64,000 bases of DNA from assembly GCA_022559845.1 (NCBI GenBank), contig CM040121.1, forward strand, positions 569,086,140 through 569,150,139. Direction: 5' to 3'. The translations under genes were made by a program, and so were the position numbers. This stretch comes from Amorphophallus konjac (Eukaryota; Streptophyta; Magnoliopsida; Alismatales; Araceae). The notes under the pieces are model-generated. The model was not told the DNA's origin. It was given only the letters and a program-made list of their open reading frames with translations, and ran no database searches. Of this stretch, positions 30,262-41,832 are shown in pieces (position 1 is the first letter of the stretch; each line of letters opens with the position of its first letter).

Positions 30262-31274
30262 CCATAGTTGTCAAGGCGACAAGACAAACCAAGGCGTTCA
30301 CGGGGAACCCTAAACGCTTAGGCGACAAGGCCCCCACTTAGACATCGCCTAGGCAACACTTCGATCGTTAATTAAAAAATCAAAAAAATATATATCCCCT
30401 AATATAAAAAGCAAGAATAAAATATATGAAAAGTTAAAGAAAATTCCAAAAAAATAAATTACATGAAAAAATTATAGTAATTAAATTGCATGACGATTAC
30501 AGGGAGAAGGAAAGAGTGGGGAGACAGGGAGGTCGAATGGGGACTGTGGGGAGACACACACACACACACACAAACACAGAGGGCCCTCTGTTGGGGCTCG
30601 GACACAGAGAGAGAGTGTGTGTGTCGAGACTGTGGGGTGAATGGGGATTGGTCTGTGCTTCTGTGGAGGAGACAGAGAGAAAAAGAGAGAGAGGGACATA
30701 CCGGAGATGGTAAGCACTGGCGGCGGAGTTGGCTATTCCGTCGTGTAGATGACGGTCCGGTGGTGGACGTGGCAGCCGCGACGAAAGATGATGCTCCGAC
30801 AGTGGAAGACGCGATGACGGTCGCTCCTGTGGCGAAAGACGGCGACAATGGCATCGGAGGGCGGTGATCGACCGGTAGAGGATGGTCACCGATGGCGAAG
30901 GAGGGGGACCATTGCAAATCTTAGGGCCGAAGGTGTGAGGGAAGGGGGATCGGGGGTGAAAGGTCAGAATGGGGATCGGGCCATTGGGGTTTGCACAGGG
31001 TTTAAAATGGGGATCCATGCAATTCAAAATAGGTCGGACTCGAGCGTGGCGGGTCGCAGAAGTCGGACTCGAAGAGTGGCGGGTCATGGGTCAAAGCGGG
31101 CCACACGACTAGGCGGCTACCTTGGCACCTAGCCCGCGTAGGCGACTGCCTGGTTCGCCTTTTCCCTGAAAAGGTCATCGCCTTGATCCTTCAACAATGC
31201 TTGGACGCCTAAGCAATGCCTAGGCAACACCTAGGCACCCAACACCTAGGCACCCGCCTTTACTACTATGGCTA
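30262..31274. mobile_element. Non-autonomous TIR element, ~1.0 kb, inside the LINE
   Basis: The ends read CCATAGTTGTCAAGGCG and, inverted, CCATAGTAGTAAAGGCG (14 of 17 match). Flanks share CTAGAC(CC) on each side, a 6-8 bp duplication suggesting hAT-like insertion. Subterminal CCTAGGC words repeat near both ends (about 30330-30355 and 31110-31255). The core has a CA microsatellite (30557-30573), a GA run, and a GC-rich segment (30700-31000) resembling a plant 5' exon. No transposase is present. Confidence 0.6.
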
Positions 31275-32759
31275 GACCCTTCACTGAGCTCTCCCGATGT
31301 CCAGTGTGTCCTAGGCCTTCCATGGACAGAGCTCTCTCGAAGGTTGCCTGGGAGACATTGCCCGACCGCCCTTGCTGAGGAGGCTAAACCTCCTCCTCCC
31401 CTTGCCACAGCGAATGGAGAGGAGAGTGCTGCTCATCGGCCCCGCCCCCATCCGGTAGAGAGGACGACACCAGTAGAAGACTGGACTGTGGAACACGAGG
31501 GCCGGTGGCTATCAGGCGGGGGAGAAGCCCCTTAACGGGCCCCGATAGCAAAACAAAGGGCGGATTCAGGTAATTTTTGGGTCCCGCCTGGAGACCGAAA
31601 ACCTACCCACGAAACACTGCCGCTTGACACGCCCATCCCGCCTGTCCGAGCATAGCCTTGGCCCGGTTGAGCTACGGGGCCGGCCGGCCCGGTTCGCTCA
31701 GGAAGGCGTCGATTTTGAATTTTGAACGCCCAAGTGAGCCGCTTCTCCTACCTGTAGCCTAGAACTAAGAAACCCTACACCAACCAGCGGTGGCGGTGCA
31801 ATAACATGTTCTTCCCTCACCCAAAACCGAATGACAAAGGTGTCCCCATCCACAGCCACGGTGACAACAGTCGGGATAGCAGACCGCAACAACAACCACC
31901 ATCCTCGAGCCCATTAAGGAGAAGCCTAAGCTCCCCCTTTGCACGGTCCCGATGCTCCAGACCAAGGCAATGCCCTTTTAAAAAAAAAATGATTAGAAAG
32001 GAGAGGCCCCCTCTAAGATGATGCTAACTCTTCTTGGCTTGGGGCTCAGAAAGTTCCTCTAGACTTAGCCCAACGTAGGATTCGAAGAAGGGCTCCTTCC
32101 GCGACGACGATACCCGTGTCCGCCATCGCCACCACCGCTTATTCCTCCTGCCCTACCACCCAAGAAACTCCTCTTCGAGACCCTAGAGACGTCCAAGCAT
32201 CCCCCTGCGAGCTCCTCAAATTTGAGTTTGACCTCCCCTGCTTCTGCCACCCCTTCCACCACCGTGACAAACAAACTCCGTAGCAGCCAATTTGCTTGAT
32301 TGAGTAAGCACTCCACTGGATAATCCCCTGCATCGACACACCTCTTGCTTTCAAAACCCAGAGCTCCCAGTGTAGGCTTGGCCCTAAGCGCATCCACGAA
32401 CATCTTCGTGCTATAGGACCTCCCACCGTTTCCCGACGAGCGTCCCCCAGCCTAGCAAAATTGCCGGATGTGCCCCCTCGTCCCACGCCTGTAACAAGTG
32501 AGCACTCGGCCGGCCGATCCCCTCTCGGGGACAAGCTTCGGCAACTGGCCTCCCTTGCGGACCATGCCGCCCACGGGAGCTTCGCGAGAGAAAGTCGGAA
32601 GTCCCGTTGGCTTTAGTGATTTAGAGTGTAAATACATCCATTTAGATGTGAAATAAATTAAGAACCCATCACATTCACATAAAATTTGTACACCTAAATA
32701 ATTCAATAAAATTCAGATATCAAAATAACTAAATTTATATATGCACATGTACTAATTGT

Positions 32760-32995
32760 TGAAGGGTGTGTGTTGAGCCTGATCTACCTTTGACCCAGCC
32801 TCACATCACAGAATGTTTGGGGGTTGTAGTTGAAGTAGGCTGGGCAGCCCAAGCGTGCTTGGCCCAAAGGTGCCTGCAGCCACAACAAGCTTGCCTAGGT
32901 GAACTGGGCCAAAGCAAGGCAAGTTATGGGTGCCTCCCATCGCCTCATCACCTAGGGGAGCGCCTTAGGTGCCTTTGATGACATAGGTTTAAGTG
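32760..32995. repeat. Degenerate relative of the CCATAG / CCTAGG TIR element
   Basis: The right side ends GGTGCCTTTGATGACATAGG, similar when inverted to CCATAGTTGTCAAGGCG at 30262. Internal CCTAGGTG and CACCTAGG words fit the same family. The left end is unclear. Confidence 0.35.
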
Positions 32996-34290
32996 AAGCA
33001 CTATTCTGAAAGAATTCCCATCACCATGAAGGTCAGAAATAGTAAAGATGGTTTTGAATGAGCACCAACTTCTGAGGAACTCATCATCACTGTCAATGTC
33101 AGAAATATTAAATATGATTTTGAATGGACACTAACTTCTGTTCATGGGTTGTGGCAAGATCATGACAAGGAGAACCTTATCAGGTGCTACATTACCTAAA
33201 GGAATCCTTCCATAAGCCTCGCCTCGTATGTAGGAGGGGCCTTTCAGTTAAATTCCCGTGTCAAAGAAAGCAAAACATCTTTAAAAGCAAGAAATTGAAC
33301 TTTCTGGGCAATGGATCAAGCACAATTGCATGATTAAAATTGGTCTGTCAAACAGGAAATTGGCATGCATACCCATACATCCAGATGTATCCAGGATTGC
33401 AAAGTGTGATATGTATCTAGATACACTTCCTAGTTTATCTGGCCAGCATACCTGATGTAAATGCTCAACATCCAGCAAGCCCCCCTCCATGGTAGCACAA
33501 AATTGTATACCAGATGTATATGTTTATAAGAACAAACACTGGATTTTGTTTTTTTGGGGGGGGGTGGGGGGTGGGGGAGGGGTTTTTGCAGATTGAGGTG
33601 GTAATACCAAACCAAAGAAAGAGAATCAATTGACAAATAAGCTGGATTGGATAAGGAAGGCCAAATTGGAAAAGGGAATGGCCAGACTTAGTCCAACTTT
33701 GCATGGTGAATTTAAGAATACTTAAAATGTAAAAAAGAGGACATCGTAAATAAAGAAAACTTGACTAGAAAAAATGGCAAATCACTACTGCTTTCAGGAT
33801 GAACCGATAAAGTCAACCCTCTTTTGTTGGAATTATCCTATCTAAATTGGTATCAGATCAAGCCAGCCCCAACCTCATACATAACTTTCAAATGTGCTAA
33901 CAGCTTACACAAAGATGCCGAAAAACTATACCAACAAATAAAACAGTGAGTCAGAAAAACAATCCACACAAAGATAATGCCAGTCAATCGTACATCTGCC
34001 AAAACACTCTAAGTTGTACTCAAAATAAGAAGTATCAAAAGGCACATAGAGACATGGGTAAGAAACAATAAAACCAATGCCCAGTGCAAATTCAAACAAA
34101 TAAGTTTTTTATGCCCTGTTTTGTGTAGAGAGAAAGAAATACCTGCATATTTCAGTAGATGTCATAAAGCATGATACAAATTACAATCCACATCACAAGA
34201 TGTTTATCAAAACTAACTAGAACTTGAGCTTGGAAACATTAAACTAATCTAAAATCAAAGTCAAATAGTCCACATAATAATATGGCACAC
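32996..34290. other. Non-coding stretch, probably FCF2 intron 2
   Basis: AT-rich sequence. No exon matching the rest of FCF2 was found on either strand. A G-rich run (about 33549-33585) breaks the AT-rich background and could form a G-quadruplex on the plus strand. If the FCF2 gene is intact, this is the start of its second intron. Confidence 0.4.
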
Positions 34291-34652
34291 CTTCAAGATC
34301 TCAAGATCTTTCTTTATGTCAGGAGTGATGGTTGGCGCAGGCATGTCAAACCTACACAGCAGAAAAAAGAACATGAGATGTTGCGACAATGAACAATATT
34401 GCTAATACAGTTTTGAAAAGTAATGTACCAGCTTTTTCCAGTTGTATCCTTCATGTCTTTCTTAAGCAACTTATTCAATTTCCTCGGGTCCCTGGGAGGG
34501 ACAAACAACCCCTCAATCAGTTCGTTTTCTTTTTTCCAAGCTGATACCTGTGGCAGACTTTCTGAGGTCTCTGATGTGGTTTTTCTCCCGCAAGCTAGAG
34601 GCGGCACAGTTGGTGCCCAAGAAAGCCCAATTGCTAACTTGGTTTCTGCCAT
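34291..34652 (-). CDS. FCF2: FCF2-type pre-rRNA processing protein, exons 1-2 (partial gene)
   Basis: Exon 1 is 34429-34652, starting at MAETKLAIGLSW; exon 2 is 34291-34351. The join through the Trp codon gives WFDMPAPTITPDIKKDLEIL, the signature of the Fcf2 family (yeast Fcf2, human DNTTIP2 C-terminus). Upstream phrases LIEGLFVPPRDPRKLNKLLKKD also match plant members. Fcf2 acts in the nucleolus in early 18S rRNA processing. The splice sites are clean (CTG|GTACAT, GTGTAG|G), and exon 2 ends at AAG|GTGTGCC in phase 0. About 94 residues are seen of the roughly 190-200 usual in plants. The C-terminal half (LRxxxDPKxHYKK onward) is not found anywhere to the left in this window. Either the second intron is over 34 kb, swollen by the nested retrotransposons, or the gene is broken. 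Confidence 0.85.
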
Positions 34653-35827
34653 CCTGTCAAGCCAAAAACTAGAGCAGCGAGCTCCCGATAAGCATATGGA
34701 TGACCTAGAGTAGATAAGAGAATCGTGAAAAAAAATCTAAGCTTCAAATACAATAAGTCTAAATAAACATCATATGCATGCAGTGTCATCCCTTGAAAGT
34801 TTCTGAACCCCACTAGGGTTTATAAACAAGAGTTCGAGAAAAGGAAATGTAGCGATTGATGAGCAAACTAGTTAGGATCGAATCAGACCTAGGATGCATC
34901 TTCGTTTGGACACAACCAAGCATTTGATACATCCAGATCAGACATAAATAAAGACGTTGTCCAGATCTTATCATAAGTTTAGGTGCCCTGGTCGGATGCA
35001 AGCCACAAACGAGCTTAGGTTCACTGTACGAATTCAGTACAACAAGGGAGAAAAAGCGGAACAGCCAAGAGAGAGAGAGAGAGAGAAAAAATATATAGAA
35101 ATGAAAAAGAGAGATGACGGAGGAGGAGGAGAGAGACGGGGTAAAAAAAGGAAGAAAGAAAACAAAACCACTGACTTAGGGTTTATGCGACCGCTCACGA
35201 AGCAGCAAGCAGCAGCAGATCAGCGGCGGATAGAGAGCAGGCGCGGCTGTCTCTAGCTGCACCTCCCACGGGAGGAGGAATATGCGGCGGCCAGGAGCCA
35301 GCTGCAGCGATGACGGAGGAGGGAGCTGTCGCTGCCACAGCAAGCGGCGACTGCGGGGCGGCGGCGACTGCAGAAATCTCTAAGGCCAGCCGCCGCGCGG
35401 CAGGCGACAGAGTATGGTGACGGGGGCGGGAGGGTAGCCGGCGACGGGGGAGGTTGACGCGGCTGTAGATGGAGCCCGGCGGCTGTGACTCCTCAGACCT
35501 TAGGGTTCGCTAAGGATGGTCAATGGTAGACAGGAGGCGTTGTTTAGTAATGGTGGGCGCACCTGAGGAGGACAAAGAGACGAAGACGATGTGGGGCACT
35601 AGAAGGCCACAGACACCTGCCTCCCCGCCGCTCCCTTCCTCCTCCCTTTGGAAGGGCACCGGGTGAGGTCGCCTGGCCGCCAAACGGCACCTACTGTGGC
35701 TGCCGGCGGGTGGGAAGGCGGTGGTGGACTGTCCCAAGGAGAACGCCGATGCGGAGCAGCGCGCGGCGATGGAAAACGAAATTTAGGTTTCTTCCGGGGT
35801 TTGTTGCACACTTACATCCGTCGAATC
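34653..35827 (-). promoter_or_regulatory. 5' region of FCF2, GC-rich promoter or leader
   Basis: 34653-35150 is AT-rich with no gene seen. 35160-35800 is GC-rich with GCCGCCGC words and two AACCCTAA-type motifs on the minus strand (near 35180 and 35505), which are common in promoters of plant ribosome-biogenesis genes. The GC island upstream of the start suggests the promoter and possibly a non-coding first exon. The open frames here are compositional, not genes. Confidence 0.4.
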
Positions 35828-36227
35828 AAGGTTTGACGTTGCATTTATCCGATTGTACCGTTTATTATATATATTATTTAATATTTAATATATTTTTTAA
35901 ATAATTTACTTTGAAAAATTACTTTAGAATGTTGAGATCTGAATTTAAACTCTCGAGTCACGTCATTTTCTTTTATTTTTATATTTAAAATTAAAAAATA
36001 AAATAGAATATTTATGATAATTATGCGATTCAAACGTTTTATCTTATAAATAACTAACACACTTGCTAACCATTAAATTATACATAATTTTTATCATATT
36101 TTACTATAATATATATTTATTAAATATTTTTTTTCTTAGCACACACCATTATGAGATGGTACGATGCCGTATCATATCATATCGATAAAATATCGATACA
36201 ATCGATACGACCAGGTCGACAAACCTT
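35828..36227. mobile_element. Short TIR element, 400 bp, with degenerate CGATACGA words
   Basis: The left end AAGGTTTGACG pairs with the right end CGACAAACCTT. Subterminal words such as GATACGACC and ATCGATAC repeat near the right end; the core is AT-rich. Related ends occur at 55380-55670. Confidence 0.45.
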
Positions 36228-39200
36228 ACGTCATACACGATTAATCGTGTGAAAAATTACTCTGGATATATATTTCCTTTTATATGCATATCCAACAAAT
36301 ATAACATCGCACAAAATCTTTGTCGTAACTCTCTGTCACGCCAACGAATTTTTTGTAATTAAATGTTTATGGAACATTATTATTGAAATAAAACAACTGT
36401 ATTAATCCTAGAAATAAAACAACCATATCGAGGAGGGAAAATTCACCAGATCTACTACGGCCCATCATGGATCGGCCACATTTCAAAACTCCGCTTACAA
36501 AGGTCCATTCAAGATTGACCCAGTATGCATGCAGGTGCTCTGCGCACATTTATATCCCACGTTCCTCACGTCGACTCCACGATCAGGGATTCCTAGACCA
36601 CTTGGAGCGTCTCTTGCTCATCCTCCAGTGCATGGATCTGGTTAGCCAGGCTAACTTGGTCCTTCTGATTTTGGTCCAGTTCTCGCTTAGTCACATGGTA
36701 ATGCCAATTCAGTAGGGTGAGAGAGCGGGCCATGAGGATCAAGTTGTGCTAGGGTGAGGTTGTGAGAGAGCGGGAGGTCTCGGAGCTTATGGTCATTTGC
36801 CGGTCGTTCGGCTCAAGGGACTTACACATTAGCTCGTAGGCCAATAGGTGGGCATCGAGACTGATAACCTTGGAGAGCCCCCGATAATTGGTGGTATGAG
36901 GTGGCAACAACGGGGTGAGTTCGGGGGATAACACCACCACTTCTTGCGCCTATGGCGGTGCAGAAGTCGACAAAGGCGTCGGTAATTGCACTAGAGGAGG
37001 CGGGAGGCCTTGGCCTTCTTTTTCTGGTGCTATTGTCGATCCACATTGTTTTTGTAACTCCACCGTGACCAGTCCCAAGCTCACGTGAGAAAGAATGAGA
37101 GTTTGTGTTAAGTTGACAGTCATCAATAAAAAATTATCACAACAATAATATAAATTCTGATTTAAATATATTTTGATGAGTTGTTTTCGCATTGGCGCAT
37201 CATGTATTGGTGTGACTGGCCGTGTGGCGAGTATTACCCGGGAAGTGATTCTTCGATTATGCTATTCTCTGTGATTATATAGCATATATATTGTCATAAA
37301 TATCTCTGATATTATAAAAAATATTATTAGTATACATTTTCATTAAATGATATTAACTTCAATTGAATATGTCATGAAAATTTTATAAACTATAATGAAG
37401 TCAAAGATATATATGCAAAATCTTGATAAATTTAATAGTATAAATATATATATATATATATAGTTGAAGTTGACCACGTTTTGGTAGTAAGAGTATCACC
37501 GTAACATTTTCGAAGATATCAACAGTATTTATGATAATATATAAAAATTAAGAGTATATATATAAATATGATAATTTAAAGAGTATATAAGTAAGAACCT
37601 CTAATTTTGTAACACTTACTCGTGTACGTTGTATAGTCGTGGTTTTACGAATCGATCCGGTACATGATGAACCGCACTTATCGAACTATACCACCTAAAG
37701 ATCGGTACAATCGGTGCGTGATACGTAACTAGTACGTACTCATATATTATATACTTTATTTTATGTTTAACATTTCTTGAAAGGTAAATTAGTTAAGGAC
37801 GTTCCTCTCCCACGGTGGATTTCGAGTTCGAAACTCACCGGTGTCATATTTTTTCACATTTTTTGTTAATATTTTTATTAATTTTAAGGGGAAAAAATCA
37901 AAATGTAACCCGCAACTGTGAGATTCAAACTCAACACGTCACGGTTAAACACGTAACATCTTAGTCAACTCAACTACACATGATATCATATTAATATTTA
38001 TTATAACAAATATTTATTATATAGTTTCTTATCAGTGGTACATTACGGTACAATCATACCATACCATATCAGTACGTAACTAGTACGGTCGATACGACCG
38101 GACATCAAATTTTGTGTATAATGAGTCATATCTTTTTTTCTAAAACTTCTACTCTATATTATACTTTAAGATTGTCTATATTTATCTTTATATCCCTAAA
38201 ATAGACTTTTTTCATGTAGGTGACTACAACCAAATGCTAATCTTCCCATCTTAATTATAGATTAGTCATATTTTAATTACAATTTCAAGTTAAAGAATCA
38301 TGTTGATCCATTTTAAAATTTTGGATGTTCCAATAGTCTACATTTGGACATGAGTGAGAGCATGATTTGCTAGGTCGCACTGTATTAGTATGTCCTGATC
38401 GTGCCATCGAAAATTGGCATGTTGTCACGCACCATTATGGTGCTATTAATACTCTTATTTTTAATATTAAGTTTTATTTTTTATGAAAATTATTTTTTGA
38501 CTCATTTTTTTTGTTCTCGACACACTATGCTGTATCAAATCGTATCATTTAAAAATAGGCGTAGATCGATCCGGTGTTATTGTAAACCTTGCATAAGAGG
38601 TCATTTCTTTACCTTAATAGATTTTAGAAGTGACTCTTTTCATGTGTGTGCGTGTGCGTTCATGACCCGACGACTAAAATCGTCAATGTCACATAATGTA
38701 ATTGATTCCAACATTAAGAACATGTTTGAGATAAAATAAAGATTATGAATTTTTTCCATAATCCAATAGAAAAAGAAAAAGCTAAGTTAAGGCTCACCTC
38801 CTTCTGTTTTTCAAAAAATACATACGGAACAAAAGTTGGGACAATAGAATTTCAAATCTCACCTTTTTTTTTCTCTCCCTCTCTATCAACCATAATACAA
38901 TTTTTTCAAAATATGCTAGGACATTGGCTCAATTAAGAGAGATTACGAGAGATTGGGATACAAAGGAAAGAGTATCTCACCGGTGGTGGAGTGGACACCC
39001 TCTCTTTTTAAAGGGGGAGATCCTAAGTTTAATACTCAATTCCCTCTCCCCATTATTTTTTTTACCTACCGAAAAAGAACTTCATAATCCACAGCTCATT
39101 CATTGCATATTAAGGATTAAAATTTTGATTCAAGCGTTGATCGAACTAACTCAATAGAAAACCCAAATGTGACTCATCCTTGTGCGAGTAATGGACAAAG

Positions 39201-39355
39201 ATAGTACAGGGTAAAGGGCTTAAGATAGTTATCATTTTACTATCATGTATGTTGCATGTTCGTTGCGTATGTTAGAACACTTTAATTTATTTATTGTAAA
39301 ATCAAGTTACAAAGGCCATGATATAGAGTTTGAGAAAGGGAGAGTGAGGCCGAGA
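36228..39355. other. AT-rich intergenic DNA with degenerate repeats
   Basis: Apart from the coiled-coil relic, no gene is seen. A TA microsatellite lies near 37444-37462. 37630-38600 has divergent inverted ends (GGTTTTACGAATCGATCCGG left, GATCCGGTGTTATTGTAAACC right) and words such as TAGTACGGTCGATACGACC, so it is probably another decayed TIR element of the 35828 family. Confidence 0.45.
36590..37200 (-). pseudogene. Relic of a coiled-coil protein frame
   Basis: On the minus strand, successive segments read like one protein broken by stops and shifts: SLDAHLLAYELMCKSLEPND (about 36870-36810), then WHYHVTKRELDQNQKD and ALEDEQETLQ (about 36700-36600). The style resembles the coiled-coil tails of element-borne plant mobile domain proteins, but the match is weak. 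I do not claim a function. Confidence 0.25.
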
Positions 39356-39360
39356 TAACG
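39356..39360 (+). repeat. Target site duplication (left copy), TAACG
   Basis: TAACG precedes the LTR at 39361 and recurs at 47058-47062 after the other LTR. It is perfect. Confidence 0.95.
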
Positions 39361-41832
39361 TGATGCGGGACGGGACCGAAACGGGCTAGGACCTACGAAT
39401 GCAATGAAGTGCGGCCAGCACTCACACGCCAAAGGCAAGCCGGGCGGCTGACCTCCGTAGCGTTCCTCCGGGTGGAGGCGTCTCTCAACAAGAAATCCAA
39501 GCCCACAGCCGTCCCTATGAGGGAAGCGTAGGGATCTCAGCGGCTAAGGAACCGCCGTGCGCCTATGGGAATCTAGTCCGAGCTCGGCGCTCGACTAGGA
39601 CCACGGAATGGGGCTCTCAACTCACAGTCACGCGGTGAATAACAAGCTAGCTAGGAACCTACGCACACTCACGCGGCATGCTAGAAAGTATACTAGTAAA
39701 GCAAATGCCAACAAAGGGAGCGTCGCGCGTACCTCCACGCCTAGGCGTGGGGAAGAAACCCCGGCCGAGATCAACAACCCCGATACACACGATGAACATT
39801 AGTACAATGCCAACCAAAATGCCCACTCCTCGCAGGGAGATAATAGGCTACAATAATAGAGTCGGGGCTGCCGATGCACGGGCTGACGGGCGGCACTCGG
39901 TGAGGGGTTGGCCGCGAAGAGGTTCCCGAACGGTAATCTGCCGGTTCGCAGCAACGCGCGACTCGGCGGTGAAAGCTCCCACGACCTGATCCGGCGTCCG
40001 AATGAGGCGCCGTCAGCGATGGCGCGTAGCTGGGTCACGGGAGGAAGCCTCGGCCAAAGGGGGCGCTCAGATTCGCACCGAGGTGGCCGTGAGGTCATCT
40101 GCAAGTCGTGACTGGTTTCCTGCACACAGAACAGCGCGCTCGAGCGAGAAAGTTAATAACTTAAGGCTCCGGCGTGCGAACGTGATTCCGCCTGTGGGAG
40201 GACGACGGGGACTCGTAGCAGAAACTTCTGATCAAAGGGCTTGACCAGATTGCATCGAGGTAAGCCGTGGTGGCTTCTGCAACATGTCGCTGGTACTGGG
40301 GTCGGACTGCACAGGATCAGTCTGCGCGGTCCCACGAGAATGAACGCCACGCACAGCACGATCGTCGAAATGCGGCGAGACTTGCGGCGTTGGAAGGAGG
40401 ACGAAAAGTTGTTCGAACCATCAGAAGATGAGCCTCATCAAGTCACCAGGCTGGGCGCAATCGCAACAGTGGTAAGCTTCTGTCCTCTGGGCGAGCAGTC
40501 GGACAGAGGTACGATGGCCGTGGTGAAATTTTCTGAAACGAGGTCGGAATCTGACGAAACCACCTGGGTTGGTTCCGGGACGCCGAGGGCTATAACTTTG
40601 AAGAAGAAGACTTGGGCAGAAAACGGATGGAGAAATCGTGACAGGAACAGCACCCAACTGCACCCTCTGGACGGGTTGATTCGAATGGAGTCTGCGCAGT
40701 CGTGGGAGAACGGGTGCCACGAACAGTGCCGAAGTCGAAACGAGGCGAGACCACCTCTGGATCGAAGAGGACTCAGAGAGGAACAAACTCACAGAAGAAC
40801 TCTCGGCCTGATTCGCACTGTGGACGTCGGGGTCGACTCTGCAATTAGGGCTTCAATTCTGCCTCGGATCTGCAGGGGTGCAGATTGCTTGTTCTTCACA
40901 CTTGATGATGGAGATGGCGACGAAGGATGGCGATGGAGACGTGGATGAACGCGGAGGATAGATGCTTGGCGTCGCACCAAGGGGAAGGGGAGTCACACCC
41001 GGATTGATCCCGTCGCAGGAACAAGGAGGATGGATGCCTTGGCGTCGCACCAAGGGGATGGGGAGTCGCACCCCGGGGTTGATCCCGTCGCAGGATCAAA
41101 GAGGGAGAGAGATGGGGGGCGCAGCCACCATGGAGTCTTGCTCAAAATATTCTTCATTATTTTCCAAAGAAAAAATACAAGGCTTATATATGGGGAGGGG
41201 AGGTGCTAGGGTTGAAACCCTAGCCAAGAGGGAGGGGAGGGGGGTGCGCACATGGCATGGGGGGAAAGGGGGGTGCGCAACATGGCAAGGGGGAGAGGGG
41301 GGGTGCGCATCAAGGCAAGGGGGGAAAGGGGGGTGCGCACCACTCCTTGAATGTAGGAGTGGATTGGGGGAAGGGGGCGGCCAAAGGAGGGAGGGGGGGT
41401 GGTCGGATGGGGAAGGGAAAGGGGGGCGCACCCCTCTTCCTATAATCTAGGAGAGGGGGGGCGGCTGCCACCTTCCAAGAGGAGGGAAAGAGGTGGGGGC
41501 GCCCAAAACCCTAACCCTAGGTGGGCTAAGCATGGGAGTGGGCGGCCAGCCCAAATGGGCCAGTGATTGAACCAAAGAAGTGGCCCAATAGCCCTATCCC
41601 TCACCTAATAAGCACAAAAATGACCCAACTAAAGCCTAGTTGGCTCCAATTGGCCTACAAAGGTCCACAAGTAATAAAATTGTCCACGCAGGGACTAATC
41701 AAAGGCCCAGCATGGCCTAAAGCATAAAATAAATGAAGATAACTCCGCTAGTCCGCCAAGTGATCGCCGAGCCAAAGGGATGCAGGCGAGATCCGTGTAC
41801 TCCGTCGTGAAGTGTGGCGCGTGTCCTCACCA
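39361..41832 (-). repeat. 3' LTR of the chromodomain-Gag element (left copy)
   Basis: 2472 bp, plus-strand TGATGCGGG...CTCACCA. It contains a tandem duplication of about 70 bp around GGCGTCGCACCAAGGGG (near 40970-41100), G-rich units of about 32 bp (41230-41345), and a minus-strand TATATAAG at about 41183-41190 that is the likely promoter. The end of the internal reading frame reaches 85 bp into it. Confidence 0.96.

Larger units (their letters stand above)
28158..32620 (-). mobile_element. L1-type LINE relic (ORF1 zinc knuckle, endonuclease, start of RT region)
   Basis: Read on the minus strand, a decayed ORF1 part (about 32.6-31.5 kb) includes a knuckle CYRRGTRGHIRQFC with the second Cys replaced by Arg. 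The AP-endonuclease region (about 29.67-28.78 kb) includes SWNVRG, WCVTGDFNAVTS, CSRLDRFL and LTFDHKPILL. The linker before RT (28593-28160) has WLKEGDRNTTYFHR, a plant L1 hallmark. Stops and frame shifts are frequent, so it is not coding. RT and the 3' end are missing: the relic stops at the border of the Del/Tekay-like LTR, which evidently inserted into it. Two DNA elements are nested inside. Confidence 0.8.

Noticed and set aside
30497..31087. 196-codon minus-strand frame as a gene
   Set aside because: Low-complexity and GC-driven, inside a TIR element; no domain.
39678..41450. Frames of 100-235 codons in the LTR (and copies at 44903-46675)
   Set aside because: Present identically in both LTRs and on both strands, with no domain; compositional.
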